Below are positions 32,190-42,930 of a stretch of 64,000 bases of DNA, piece by piece. A program made the position numbers and the translations under genes. The notes under the pieces were generated by a model. That model was not told the origin of the DNA, made no database searches, and worked only from the letters and a program-made list of their open reading frames with translations. The DNA is from Allium sativum. Lineage: Eukaryota; Streptophyta; Magnoliopsida; Asparagales; Amaryllidaceae. Where the stretch lies: contig CM060909.1 of assembly GCA_030737875.1 (NCBI GenBank), positions 28,851,659 to 28,915,658 of the forward strand, read 5' to 3'. How positions within the stretch are numbered: position 1 is the first letter of the stretch; every line of letters starts with the position of its first letter.

Positions 32190-32400
32190 AGACCTCTCAT
32201 ATTAGACTGGCATTTATGGCAGCTGGATTTGCCGGGCGGGTCCGGGCAGTCTTACACCATAAAAGAGTCTAACCTCGTGTCTTTACAACCGTTATGCTTT
32301 AGTTTAGGCCTAGGACCTCTCACATTGGGCTGACATTTGTGACCACCGGATTTGCCGGGCGGCTCCAGGCAGGTTTACGTCACAAACGAGTCCAACCTCG
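32190..32400 (-). other. Two covarying hairpin modules in C 5' LTR
   Basis: Stems at 32213-32220/32256-32263 and 32336-32343/32379-32386, identical in sequence to those of the 3' LTR, while the second loop has two changes (ggctccaggc against gagtccgggc). Both modules lie about 1.1 kb downstream of the TATA box. Confidence 0.75.
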
Positions 32401-33448
32401 TGTCCTAAGCATTGATTAACACTTAAAATCTTTTACCCCAGTTTTAATAATTCCCTATTCAAATTATTAATTAAGTCAACTTTTAATGATGTCCATAATT
32501 GACTCAATTATGGCCATCCACTTATGGCATGCAAAATCATATCAATTGCACCCCAACTTTTTAATATTAAATCCTTAATATTACCCCTACCCCACGTTTA
32601 TACGTTCGCTTATTCAACGCATAATATAGGCTAGACTTGTATAGTCTAACATCTAGCACAAAGATAAATTATCACAACATATAGACAATTAAAATAAATC
32701 TAATCATAATAGGGGTGAAACTTGCATAAACTACACATGTTAAGGATCAAAAGGTGTCAACTTGTTAAATGTCTCAATTTATATGATATGATCATAGCCC
32801 AAATCTATACATAAACTTGCATATGGGTTTTTTAGGCAACATAATGATGGTGTGAACTAGCATAGGATATCACATTTGTCATAGCATAATTCTAGATGTC
32901 ATAATAGATGTCTTGGTATATGTTCATAACTTTTCTAATCAATCTAACTTGCATATGTGACTTGTCATATAGATCAACATAACCCAAACATGATGATTTA
33001 ATCAATATGAACTAACTAGCATAGATGGTAACATCATGGCCTTTTTAACATGTATGATTCATCACAACTTTGCATAGAAACTTTCAACATGCATAACATC
33101 ATCATAGCATGATTTACAACATATAAGATATCATCATCACATAACATTGGATTTACAATATACATGATAGCAAAAGGGGTTTACAACAACATATATGATA
33201 ATTCACATCATTTACTCATAATCCATTCATAACTCAACCTAATTAAAATGATAATAATCTTGTTAAGATCATCATACTCACAATTTAGAGAAGAAAAGAG
33301 AGAGTTTTGCTTTGCTTTAGGGTTGAGAGAATTAGAATTGAATTTGCTTTTCTTCTTTCTTAGTTGGCGGCGGCTCCATTGATTTCCATGGCGATGGTAT
33401 GACGGTAACTATTCTATTTTAATTAGGTTTAGGGTTAGCATTAGGATG

Positions 33449-33456
33449 TATTTATA
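33449..33456 (-). promoter_or_regulatory. TATA box of element C 5' LTR
   Basis: Minus strand cctacacctaTAAATAcatcctaat (split for length: TATAAATA core). It sits about 130 bp downstream of the GTCGAC pair in element orientation and is present unchanged in the 3' LTR. Confidence 0.6.
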
Positions 33457-33822
33457 GGTGTAGGAAGTTATTTAGGACCATTAGATTAACCTTGAACCAT
33501 GAGAACCAATCAAATGCAAAATCTGCATTTGAGCGAATCGGCCCACGGGTTGATAGCCAAATACCTTGGATTAACCCCTCGTCGACCCAGCGAGGCTCGG
33601 GTCGACCTCAAAAATGGGCCGGTTTGGTTATTCCCCCTCCCAATTCGCTGTTTTGAACTTTTTCGCATATTTATTTATTTATTTTTTAATTTATATATAT
33701 ATATATATATATCAATATATATATATATTTCTCTGCGCAACCCATTTCACTTGATTCTTTTCTAAAAATTAAGTATACTTTAATTTGTGAATTTTAATGT
33801 TATAAAATTACGGGGTGTTACA

Positions 33823-35299
33823 TGCAATCATTGATGAAGAACCAGACTTGGGAGTTGGTTCCACTTCCTAAAGGAAACCGTGTTATTGGGTGCAAATGGA
33901 TATACAAGTTGAACGATGATGGAAGATACAAATCTAGGCTATTGGCTAAGGGATTTGCACATAGGAAGGGAAAGGAGTATGATGAGATCTTTGCATCGCT
34001 TGTAAGACATACTTCTATCAAGATATTACTTGCCATAGTTGCTATTCACAACTTGGAGTTGGAGTAACTAGATGTGAAAACCGCCTTCTTGCATGGTGAC
34101 TTGGATGAAGACATTTACATGGAGCAACCGAAAGGGTTTGTTGCAGAAGATAAGTTAAAATTGGGTTGCAAGTTGAAGAAATCACTATATGGTTTGACGC
34201 AATCACCTAGGGAATGGTACAAGAGATTTGATCCTTTCAAACTTGAAAGTGGCTTCCAACGAAGCATCAAAGATGCTTTTGTTTATTTCAAGAAGTTGAA
34301 AAATGATTTTTGGGTGTATTTACTCTTGTATGTGGACGATATTCTCATTGCTCCTAAGGACAAGGAAGAAATCAACGAGTTGAAACTGAGACTAAAAGCG
34401 GAATTCGAAATGAAAGACCTTGGAGAAGCAAAGAAGATTTTGAGCATGGAAATAGAAAGGTATCGAAAATATTTTGAGTTGAAATTGACCCAAAAGGAAT
34501 GCATTAGAAAAGTGCTTTGCCGGTTTAGCATGAAGGATGCAAAGGTGTCAAATATTCCTTTACCTTTGCATGTAAATCTTTCGAGGTATCACCTATCGAG
34601 GAGAAAGACAAAGCTTGTATGGTAAAAGTACCATATTCTAGTGTGGTTGGTAGTTTGATGTATGTCATGGTGTGTATAAGACCCGATATTGCAAATGGCG
34701 TCGAGGTGGTTAGTTGGTGCATTACTAATCTGGGTAAATCACATTGGGAAGAAGTGAAGCTTATTTTGAGATACTTGAAAGGTACTGCATCTCATGGCCT
34801 TGTTTTTAGGGGTAGTAAGGAGAAGAATTGCGTGTTAGTTAGTTACTGTGATTCAGACCATGCTGGTGATAGGGATCGAAGAAAATCAACTTTCGGATAT
34901 GTCCTCACTCTTGGTGGTACAACCATTAGTTGAGGATCGAGATTGCAGACCGTAGTTTCTTTGTCCACTACGAAGGCGGAGTTGATAACATCGGTGAAGG
35001 CAACAAAGGAGGCACTTTATTTGAAGCGATTATTGTGTGACTTGGGTTTTGAACATGACAGTGTTGGTGTTCAATGTAATATCCAATGTGCTATTCATTT
35101 GGCGGAGAATTTGGCATTTAGCTCACAGACCAAGCATATTGAAGTGAGGGGGTCATTTCTAGTAGCAATGGACGAATACAAGCAAGTATGCCTTTGAAAA
35201 ATTCACAGAAAGGATAATGCGGTGGATATGTTCACTAAGGGGTTGATGGTTAGGAAGTTCGGGCATTACTCGAACTTAATTCGCTTGGAGAGTTGCTAG
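33823..35299 (+). pseudogene. Copia reverse transcriptase and RNase H, right of element C
   Basis: Continuation of the copia polyprotein after the right TSD copy. RT of the RVT_2 type starts TWELVPLPKGNRVIGCKWIY and goes on through DVKTAFLHGDLDEDIYMEQP, SLYGLTQSPREWY, and the catalytic YVDD (LLLYVDDILIA, about 34330). A stop (CAA to TAA type) sits at 34065-34067 and a frame change near 34600. RNase H follows: PYSSVVGSLMYVM, RPDIA, RYLKGTASHGL, SDHAGDRDRRKS, a stop at 34931-34933 in place of Trp, then TKAELI and TKHIEVRGSFL. After another stop at 35195-35197 the frame ends TKGLM...LESC at TAG 35297-35299. Catalytic residues are mostly present, but the ORF is dead. Confidence 0.92.
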
Positions 35300-35632
35300 G
35301 TGCCACAGTGTGGCACGATTGAGAGAGAAGCTTGCTTATGGATGGTTAAGAGTATCAATGAGAGGTTGAAGTTCTAACTTCTTGGTATGTTTGTCTTTTG
35401 GAGAGACTGGTGTTGGAGTTGGGTGTTTTCAACACCTTATTAGCGGGCGAGGGCTTTACCTGAAATCGTTGATGGAGTGCAATGAAAGCTGGCTTTGCCG
35501 GAACTCATTGGGAAATCATTTAAGCTTGGTGAAGGTAGATATGATGATAGTTGGAGCTATCAGTTATGAGTGATGGTATGGATACCATTAGTTCATGGAG
35601 TTGAAGATAGGTGATTTTGCATCAAGATGGAG
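35300..35632 (+). other. Copia 3' untranslated stretch with polypurine-like end
   Basis: About 330 bp without coding signal, ending catcaagatggag directly before TGTTAAATT. Copia elements often have a purine stretch such as aagatggag or aaggtggag just before the 3' LTR. Confidence 0.55.
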
Positions 35633-36273
35633 TGTTAAATTTATTGATGCTAAATCACATTAAAAGGAAGGAAATTTTTTTTTAAGGGGAGAAAGAGAAA
35701 ATACTGCTTTTCCTAATTAATGAGATTTGGTTATATTTATTTCCCTCTTCCGGTGGCATATTTACAGGATCTTTTACCATATATATAAAACTTGGATGTT
35801 AAGTTTACTTGACTTGGGGTAAAGTAAACTTTGGTATGAAGTAATTGGACTTATAAAAGGAGCCTAGAAGAGAGAGTGAAAGGCATCCAATTATCTTTCA
35901 ATCAAGTTTTATGATCTCTAACCTAATTCTATTTTCTTTAATTCTTATCTCCACAAGTCAAATTCTTGAGTGACTTGAGTGACCATTGTAATCAATCTTT
36001 TGTAGTCTTCTTTGGTATTAATAAAAGGCTCTCCCTCTCAAGTGGACATACAATAACAAACTGCTAGTGGAACCACTATAAATCCCTGTATGATTTACTT
36101 TTCCTTATTGCTCTTTTATTTCTCGTGTGGTGATTGTGATTGGCTTTTGGATTGTATTGAGATTGTTTTTGAGATATTAATTGGTTGTTTTTGCATGTTT
36201 ACCACGATCTCATCTTCTGTTGTGTTTGGGGGATTGATTTGAGCTGTCTTAAGTCGAAATTTTTCCAGCAACA
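35633..36273 (+). repeat. 3' LTR of the copia element
   Basis: 641 bp, TGTTAAATTT ... TCCAGCAACA, with 5-bp imperfect terminal inverted repeats (TGTT/AACA). It contains attaataaaaggc (polyadenylation-like) near 36018 and the string gtggacatacaa...ggaaccactataaatcc, a block I associate with copia (Tork-like) LTR R/U5 parts. The 5' partner is not in the window. The right end is set only by AACA and is less certain than the left. Confidence 0.6.
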
Positions 36274-37320
36274 AAATTGACATTAACATCAAAATTTCCT
36301 TTAAGCTCAAAATAAGAGATCATTAAAGATATAATTATGTTGATTTTGTATGATTCATGAGAGCTTCATTGCTCCTAAATTATAGAGTTTATCTTCTCAT
36401 ATTTGAACTCATAACAGCATAAATCTATTTAAAAAAGAATATAAAGAAAATATAAACTAATTAAAAAAAGATCTAAATAACTTGCATAAAAGGAAACAAA
36501 GCTACTTGCCTGAAAATGAAATGAAGCATAAAATAGATTAACATAAATAAATTAAAAGAAAAGGAAAAAAATATTAAAAGCATAAAGGAGATTAACATAG
36601 GAAGTAATTAAAGAGAAGTTTTTGTTTAACAACCCAGTTTTTCGATCATTTAAAGTCGATAATGAACACTTCCACAGTATTCAAATCTGAAAATACAACC
36701 GTATGATAAGCAGATTGTTAGGGTGAAAAAAAGAGAATAGAAGAAGCAGAATCTCACAGCAGAATCAACAATAATATAATTGTAAACAAAGAGGGATAAA
36801 CTATCACTTCAAAACACAAATAATATTATAGTTAAAACAAATCCCATCAACTGGATAGTCATACAATTTTTGGCCTTATAATTACTAGGGTACAAATAAT
36901 ACAACGAAAAATAAAATATTACAATAGGCGAACATCCAGCTATACTTCATGAGCTCCATGTCCAGCCAATGATCATTGGAAAATAATGTTGGATCTGACC
37001 CGAGTGTTATAATGAAATAACACATGGGTCATTCTAGAAAACCCTACATGAGAAAACTAGAGCAAAATGGAACTTATAATAATTATGTGAAACCACACTA
37101 GTAATGCAGAATGAGATTTTACTTCAATGGAATAACATCCGTACGTGAATTTAGGCATAAAACAAAATAATAATATAACTAGGAAGATATAGCTTATAAT
37201 ATAAAAATTCATATCGGATGGAATTACTAATCATCAAGAAAAACATAATGCACTTCTCGATGTAATTAAGAAAATTGATTCAAAGATTTAAATCAAATGA
37301 GGAAAGGGATTTTTCTACAA
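36274..37320. other. AT-rich stretch, possible old minus-strand LTR start
   Basis: No ORF of note. At 36617 TTTAACAACCCAGTTTTTCG recalls a reversed chromoviral LTR end, and the order of poorly conserved blocks after it (caatagg...catccagctatacttc) resembles 49130-49240 of the inverted LTR, but similarity is too weak for a firm call. Confidence 0.25.
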
Positions 37321-37324
37321 ATAA

Positions 37325-37990
37325 ATAGGAGGGTGCGCCCCATTCATTGAAAAGTATACCTCGAGGATATATTTGAAAGGATCATTCTCTTATATGACAA
37401 CTTCGGGAACTCTAAGATGGACCTCGTAAACTTTACCTAGAGTTCAAATATTGCACATATCCAAATCATACAACCAAATTCAACCAAGAGTAGATGTGAA
37501 AATACCTAATGGGAATAATTCCATACAGCTTGGTCCCTACTCGCTTTTCGGTTTTAGTCATTTCTGACAAAGGACAATGCTTAGATAAACAACAAATCAT
37601 CTTTGATTGAAAAAACACAAAGAAGGAAAGATTGATTCCAAGTTTCAAATTTAAAATAAGAAGAATAATTTATCCAACATAACTAGGAGGGTACTTTGCA
37701 TCTACAAAAGAGTATCTCTTGATAAAATACACTTGAGGGCACATACACCATTCTCGGGAATTTTTAAGCCTGACCTTGTTTTATAGGTGCATCCAAATAT
37801 ACTCACATCAATGTATGCATGCTAAACAATAAATACTTGATAAATGTGAACATATCCTAATGGCTGCATCCATAAGGCTTGGCTCTTTCTCGTTCTTTCG
37901 TTTTAGTGTCCAACGTTGGATTTCAAAGCTTAAAATAAGTGGCCAACTTTATTAGAATGACAAAGCATAAAGAATGAAATCGAATCGATG
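37325..37990. repeat. Diverged tandem duplication, about 350-bp unit
   Basis: Block 37328-37570 and block 37684-37925 share, in order, taggagggt, aaagtat-tct, a cattctc...tcgggaa pair, tgtgaacata-cctaatgg, and cata-gcttggtccctactcg-tttcggttttagt (second copy: ggcttggctctttctcg). Identity is clearly reduced, so the duplication is old. Confidence 0.6.
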
Positions 37991-38329
37991 ATTAGGAAAG
38001 TAACTATCTAAAGTGAACATATGATTGTATATGAGAACTGACCAAACACACGTATCCATATAGATGAATCAAGATTTTAATGCATTTGATTCAGGCTTGT
38101 GCTTGAGTTTCACATCACATATAATTTGCAAATCAATATAAAATATTTTTCTAGAAATATTCTTTCAAAGGGGAAAATTATAATTTCTAAGTGTATTTGG
38201 ACAAAGGTCTAAAAGGAAATGTTGTTTGAATATTCTCTTACAACTTAAAGTAATTTACACTTAGTTTTATTTAAGGCAATTCCTTTCTAAAAGGGTTTTT
38301 TCATTTATAATCCATCGTTTATAAATTTA

Positions 38330-38960
38330 GAAATGGTATTTATTATCCATAGGAATAATAAATCGATTTAAATACTATTATAAATTTAAATAAGTTTTAT
38401 CATCCGAAAGGATAATTTCGAATACTCCTTTATTAATTAATTAATTGAATTTAAAATATTTTATTAAGTGAGATAAATTTTTATTTATTTTTAGTAAATC
38501 AATTTATTTGGTTTAATTCATCAAAATGAAATGGAATGATTACAATCAAATCACATTTATCAAAATATGTAACTAAATTTAGTCGCCTTTAATTAATATG
38601 ATTTAACTAATTTCAACTTTCATTAAATAAGATGATAAATTAAATATTAACATCATCTATTAATATAATTAATTAAATTCAAAATCTCCAGTTAAAATGA
38701 TAATTAAATTACAAAATCATTAACAAAATGATTAATTAGATTGATATTCTATCATGGATTGTTATTACGCAATAGTCACATTTTCGTCCCAACGAGATCA
38801 TAAGAAACTATAAGCATCAAAACTCTACGATTTACGCTATGAAAGTCTCATTGATCGTAGCTATGAAATGTTATGTCGCTATTCTAGCGAAACCACAAGT
38901 AGACTATAGGCAATCTTGCCCCTCGAATTACAATATCAAAACAAAGACCACAAAAATCAC
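38330..38960. repeat. Diverged duplication, copy 1 of pair 38330/40210
   Basis: Matches 40205-40800 in order and on the same strand: taataaatc-atttaaatactatta, ttttattaagtgagataaattttt, tttggtttaat-catcaaaatgaaat, gagatcataag-aactata, gtcgctattctagcgaaa, agtagactatagg-aatctt-cccct. Identity is perhaps 75-80 percent by eye. Between the copies lies the TRIM element. These may be internal repeats of a very old large LTR or a segmental duplication. Confidence 0.65.
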
Positions 38961-39005
38961 ATTTAATTGATTAAATTAAAAATCATTAATTAAAATGACT
39001 ATGTA

Positions 39006-39293
39006 TGTTAGGTGTGGCTCACATTGGAATGGAGTGGGTGTGTGGATTGAACGGAGGAATAGTCCCACTTTATAGGAAATTAGAAAAGATCGTGGTATAC
39101 ATATGGTATAGTGACATGTAACATTTGGATTCCTTTTGTTACAACATGTGCTTGCCAATACCAGATTATATGCTCGATGGGTGATGTTGGAGAACGTTTA
39201 ATCGGGACGCCGACAAAGGAGACTTCAGCTATTAACCCCAGTTAGACACAGTGAAGCACGTATGAGAAGCGGGTACATAGCTAAAACTTAACA
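39006..39293 (+). repeat. 5' LTR of the TRIM element
   Basis: 288 bp, TGTTAGGTGTGGCT ... AACTTAACA; the termini TGTTA and TAACA are inverted repeats. Contains tggtatacatatggtat near position 90, a weak TATA-like stretch. Confidence 0.88.
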
Positions 39294-39515
39294 TGGTATC
39301 AGAGCTCCATAGTTCGAGGGGACCAATATGTTCAGCATGACGAAGCATGGCTCCAAAAGGGGTTGAGCATGAGTGCTCGTCAAGGTAGAGATACAATGGT
39401 AAAGCAACCCGACATCACTACTTATGAGAACTCGGGGTAGCAGCCTGACAAAAGGCGAAGAGAACTCAAGGTGTAACTCCAAGGTGACCTGAGAAATGCT
39501 CGCCGAGGTGGAGAT
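39294..39515 (+). other. TRIM interior with primer site and polypurine tract
   Basis: Starts with the initiator-Met primer site TGGTATCAGAGCTCC (39294-39308) and ends ccgaggtggagat (polypurine tract, about 39503-39515). No ORF. The open minus-strand frame crossing it is not meaningful. Confidence 0.85.
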
Positions 39516-39810
39516 TGTTAGGTGTGGCTCGCATTTGAATGGAGTGTGTGCGTGGATTGAACGGAGGAATAGTCCCACATCGCAAGAATTAGAAAATATT
39601 GTGGTATATATATGATATTGGTGGCACGTAACATTAGAGATTCCTTTTGTTACAACATGTGCTTGCCAATACCAAATTATATGCTCGATGGGTGACGATA
39701 GAGGATGTTCAATTGGGACGCCAGCATAGAAGACTTCAATCGTTGACCCCGACTAGACACAATGAAGCGCGTACGAGCTGCGAGTACACAAGGAATGCCG
39801 AAACTTAATT
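39516..39810 (+). repeat. 3' LTR of the TRIM element
   Basis: 295 bp, starts TGTTAGGTGTGGCT. Collinear with the 5' LTR: attgaacggaggaatagtcc, ttccttttgttacaacatgt and atgctcgatgggtga are shared without change or nearly so. Confidence 0.88.
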
Positions 39811-39824
39811 ATGTAAATTCAATT

Positions 39825-40195
39825 TATTAAAATAAACTCTTCAATTTAATTATACCTAATTAAAATTGATAATTAAATTTAAATATAATTAATTAAAACA
39901 ATGAATGAATTTTTAAGTATCATTAATTTGAGTGAGAAATGAATTCAAATGTTCGTTAATGTGAGTCAAATAATATTCAAACAATGACAATATAAACAAT
40001 ATGAGAATGTGCTGTTTGAGAAGGGTATCATATGAATATGGTTAAATAAATAATCCTAGATAAATGTGAATAAGGTACGAACCTAAACAAATAAACAGAA
40101 GTCTGGTGTAAATCACACATAAGTGAGATAGATTTAAAGTGTTCCATTGTGAACTATTTTCCACATATACTCTGATTTCCTTTTATTTAAATTTT
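39825..40195. repeat. Diverged duplication, copy 1 of pair 39825/42540
   Basis: Matches 42545-42930 on the same strand: gataattaaatttaaat, gagaaatgaattcaa-tgttc, tattcaaacaat-acaatataa-caatatgagaat, gtaaatcacacataag, ttgtgaactatt-ccaca-ata. It overlaps the end of the TRIM flank, so the TRIM sits between two families of duplicated blocks. Confidence 0.65.
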
Positions 40196-40204
40196 AAAAT
40201 GATA

Positions 40205-40800
40205 TTCATTATCCGAGGGAATAATAAATCCATTTAAATACTATTATTAATTCAGACAAGGTTTATCATTATGAAGGATAATTTAGAATACAAGTTTATT
40301 AAACTTAAGATATTTTATTAAGTGAGATAAATTTTTGTTTGTTTTTAATAAATAATTTTATTTGGTTTAATCCATCAAAATGAAATAGATTGATTATAAT
40401 CAATTCACATTTATTAAACTGTGTAACTGAATTCAGTCATCTTTAGCTGATATGGTTTAACTAATTTAAGCAATAATTAAATAAGATGATAAAATAGTTT
40501 TTAGCACCATTAATTAAAATAATTAATTAAATTCAAAACTATTAATTAAAAGATTGCTAAATTAATAAATCATTATCAAAACAATTAATTAGATTCATAT
40601 CCAATCATGGAAAGCTTCCATGCAATAGTGATGTCGCTTTCTCAGCGAGATCATAAGTAACTATAGGCATTAACACCCTGTAATTTAAGACATGAAGACT
40701 CCTTTTTATCATAGCTATGTGATGATAATGTCGCTATTCTAGCGAAATTGTAAGTAGACTATAGGTAATCTTTCCCCTTGGATTAAGCTATTAAAACAAA
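40205..40800. repeat. Diverged duplication, copy 2 of pair 38330/40210
   Basis: Second copy of the block described at 38330-38960; adjoins the first copy of the 39825 block, so the two blocks are contiguous here. Confidence 0.65.
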
Positions 40801-40818
40801 AATAAATAAATAATTGTT

Positions 40819-41600
40819 TGACACTTTTCTGTGGAATAGAAAAGCGCAAATTTTGAAATAAATTACTACAAGCACAGTATGTAGTATGCAGGCCGAATAT
40901 AGGGAGAAAAGATAAAAATTTATTATTTATATATTTCGTGGGCGAATTAGAAAATGTTTGGAGATGTGATTTTGAGTAAAATTGAAATTGCGATATGGTT
41001 CAGAACAAACCTAATTGAACCGACAATCAAAATTGCAATTATCAATAAAACAAAAGAGAAAAGCAAGTGAACCTATAATTGAATTCACTATAGATTTGAA
41101 TCTAATTGGATCTATAATAAATTCTTTGGTTAACAAAAAACATAATACTGAAAATAAAATTGCAGAACAGAAATAAGCAAACAAAAAATAAAAATTAGGA
41201 TTACCGCTGAATCTAACCAGACTGTCAATCACTTATAGAAAGTAAACGCAATAGCAATTTTTGTTCTAGCAAATCTAATTGACTAGACAACACAAATTGC
41301 CATGAAAATAAAATTGCGGAAATAAACGAAAAAGAAAGCTTTATTAATGGAGAAAAGAAAGGTACAGAAAAAGGTATAAAAATTACAATGAATACAGTGG
41401 GTATTTATAGGGGTTATAGTCTCATGTCTATATAAATATTTGTCCTAGAATGAATCTTTTGAAATATTCCATTTACAAATAAAAGAGATATGAAGATGGA
41501 TTTGACAAATACCATGGAGATTCTTCCTCTTGATTATTGACATGTGGCAGCTGATTGGGTTTCCTTTTAGTAATGATCTATCAAAACTTCTTCTCTATGG
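40819..41600 (-). repeat. Athila-like LTR, minus strand (solo or fragment)
   Basis: Reverse complement is collinear with the Athila-like LTR at 60517-61289: the core promoter CCCCTATAAATACCC, then cctaatttttatt/tctgcattttatt, tgataattg, gattgtcggttcaatta, ggtttgttctgaa-c, ctaattcgccca, ttcggcctgcatacta, and tgcttgtagtaattttat-aaatt-gcgc. The U5 end is set at TGACAC (40819; GTGTCA on the minus strand). No primer site follows, so the interior is lost or this is a solo LTR. The U3 end is not defined; 41600 is an estimate. Confidence 0.7.
41402..41409 (-). promoter_or_regulatory. TATA box of minus-strand Athila-like LTR
   Basis: TATAAATA on the minus strand within CCCCTATAAATACCC, identical over 15 bases to the plus-strand Athila-like LTR (60751-60765). 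Confidence 0.6.
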
Positions 41601-41693
41601 CAAGTAAATGTGAATGATTTCCTTTGATTTACCTAAGAAGAATAAGCCCAATTCCTAAAATATTTATTAGTGTATATCACACATACATACATA

Positions 41694-41733
<40 letters not shown>

Positions 41734-42539
41734 TAATCTATATATTCTTCAAAAACACATGAGGTGGGGTGTGCAGTATTCGTGTTCCTTTCTTAAACAA
41801 AAATAAGGCTTGACTTGGATCGAATTCAGGACACTCTGTTTAAATTTCCAGGCCTTTACCAGTGAGCTTCTTTTGGGATTGAAAACTTGTTGATTCCAAA
41901 AAGTAGCATTTTTTTATGCAATTGGTATTTGATTGAGATAAAGGAGACATTTATTGACAATTTGTGAAAATACACAAAAATACCCAAAGTAATGTTTATT
42001 TATATACAACAAAGATAAGATATGAGCGTAAAAATAAACACTTTTACATATTCATTAATCACATTTGATTAATCATATTTAAAATCATCATTTTAATTGA
42101 AAGGGTACTTAATTAATACAAAAGCAAATTACAAAAATTTTGAGTTGGCCATAAATACAACACACCATGTAAACAAATACTATACAAACGCAACACAGGG
42201 CAACTCAAAATAACGTTAACAAAGAAAAACAGAGGCAAGACTTAACAAAATACAAACTTATAACAAATCTGGCAACTGCTACAACACTACAAAAGCTTAA
42301 TCTTTTTTTGAACTGAAATGGATCGGGCTGGAACGATCATACTATACTAGCCTATATTAGAGAATGCTTGTATACATTCAAACTTGGACTCATTGTCTCT
42401 TCAGATCCAATATCCCTCGACTTAGTACCAAGATATTTTTTTTACCTTCTATTTAATTGATCTTCAACCGAAACAAATATGAATCCAGTTTTTTAGTTCC
42501 TCTCTAAACCTCAACTTACCTACTTAAAATGAATATTTA
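41601..42539. other. AT-rich stretch with TA microsatellite
   Basis: A (TA)n run at 41697-41730 and no credible ORF. Nothing recognised in the remainder. Confidence 0.4.
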
Positions 42540-42930
42540 GATTCAAATTTCATTTGTCAAAATAAAATATTCAATTATCACTAATTCAATCGATAATTAA
42601 ATTTAAATCCAACTAAATAAAATAATAAGAGAATTTTCATGTATCATTATTATAAATGAGAAATGAAATTCAAGTGTTCAGTATTGTGAAAACACAAGCC
42701 CGACTCAAAAAGTATTCAAACAATTACAATATAACCAATATGAGAATATCCAGTTCGAGAAAAGTATCATATTAGTATGATTAATTAAATAAATGAGGAT
42801 AAGTATGAATAACCTACGTACATAAGCAGATAAATAAAAAAGTCTAATGTAAATCACACATAAGAGTGATAGTTTCGAAAAGTTTTGTTGTGAACTATTC
42901 ACCACATACACTTCAATTTCCTTTTTATTT
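42540..42930. repeat. Diverged duplication, copy 2 of pair 39825/42540
   Basis: Second copy of the block at 39825-40195, same strand, about 2.7 kb away. The blocks of the 38330/40210 pair do not follow it. Confidence 0.6.

Larger units (their letters stand above)
22932..33822 (-). mobile_element. Element C: full-length Ty3 chromovirus (Tekay-like)
   Basis: 10,891 bp, minus orientation, flanked by TGCAA (22927-22931 and 33823-33827). Order on the minus strand: 5' LTR 30946-33822, primer site, gag, protease, RT, RNase H, integrase, chromodomain, polypurine tract, 3' LTR 22932-25802. The coding region carries only four visible lesions (two stops, two single-base frame changes). The LTRs are nearly identical by eye, with scattered substitutions. 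It lies inside copia pol, exactly between the integrase and RT parts. Confidence 0.95.
30946..33822 (-). repeat. 5' LTR of element C
   Basis: 2,877 bp with the same termini and parts as the 3' LTR. Differences from the 3' LTR are scattered single bases and small length changes in the TA microsatellite (33691-33727). It would drive transcription leftwards from its TATA box at 33449-33456. Open plus-strand frames at 31627-32088 and in the matching place of the 3' LTR are chance frames, present in both LTRs because the sequence is duplicated. Confidence 0.94.
39006..39810 (+). mobile_element. Complete TRIM element (terminal-repeat retrotransposon in miniature)
   Basis: 805 bp with two direct LTRs of about 290 bp around a 222-bp non-coding interior, and the TSD ATGTA on both sides (39001-39005, 39811-39815). 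Right after the 5' LTR is the primer site TGGTATCAGAGCTCC, and before the 3' LTR the polypurine-like aggtggagat. It has no coding capacity, the defining TRIM/SMART layout, so it must rely on enzymes from other elements. LTR copies differ by many substitutions, so insertion is old. The 3' LTR ends TT where the 5' LTR ends CA. Confidence 0.9.

Noticed and set aside
41820..41890. Possible tRNA-derived SINE near ggatcgaattcagg
   Set aside because: No A/B box pair, tail or TSD could be made out.
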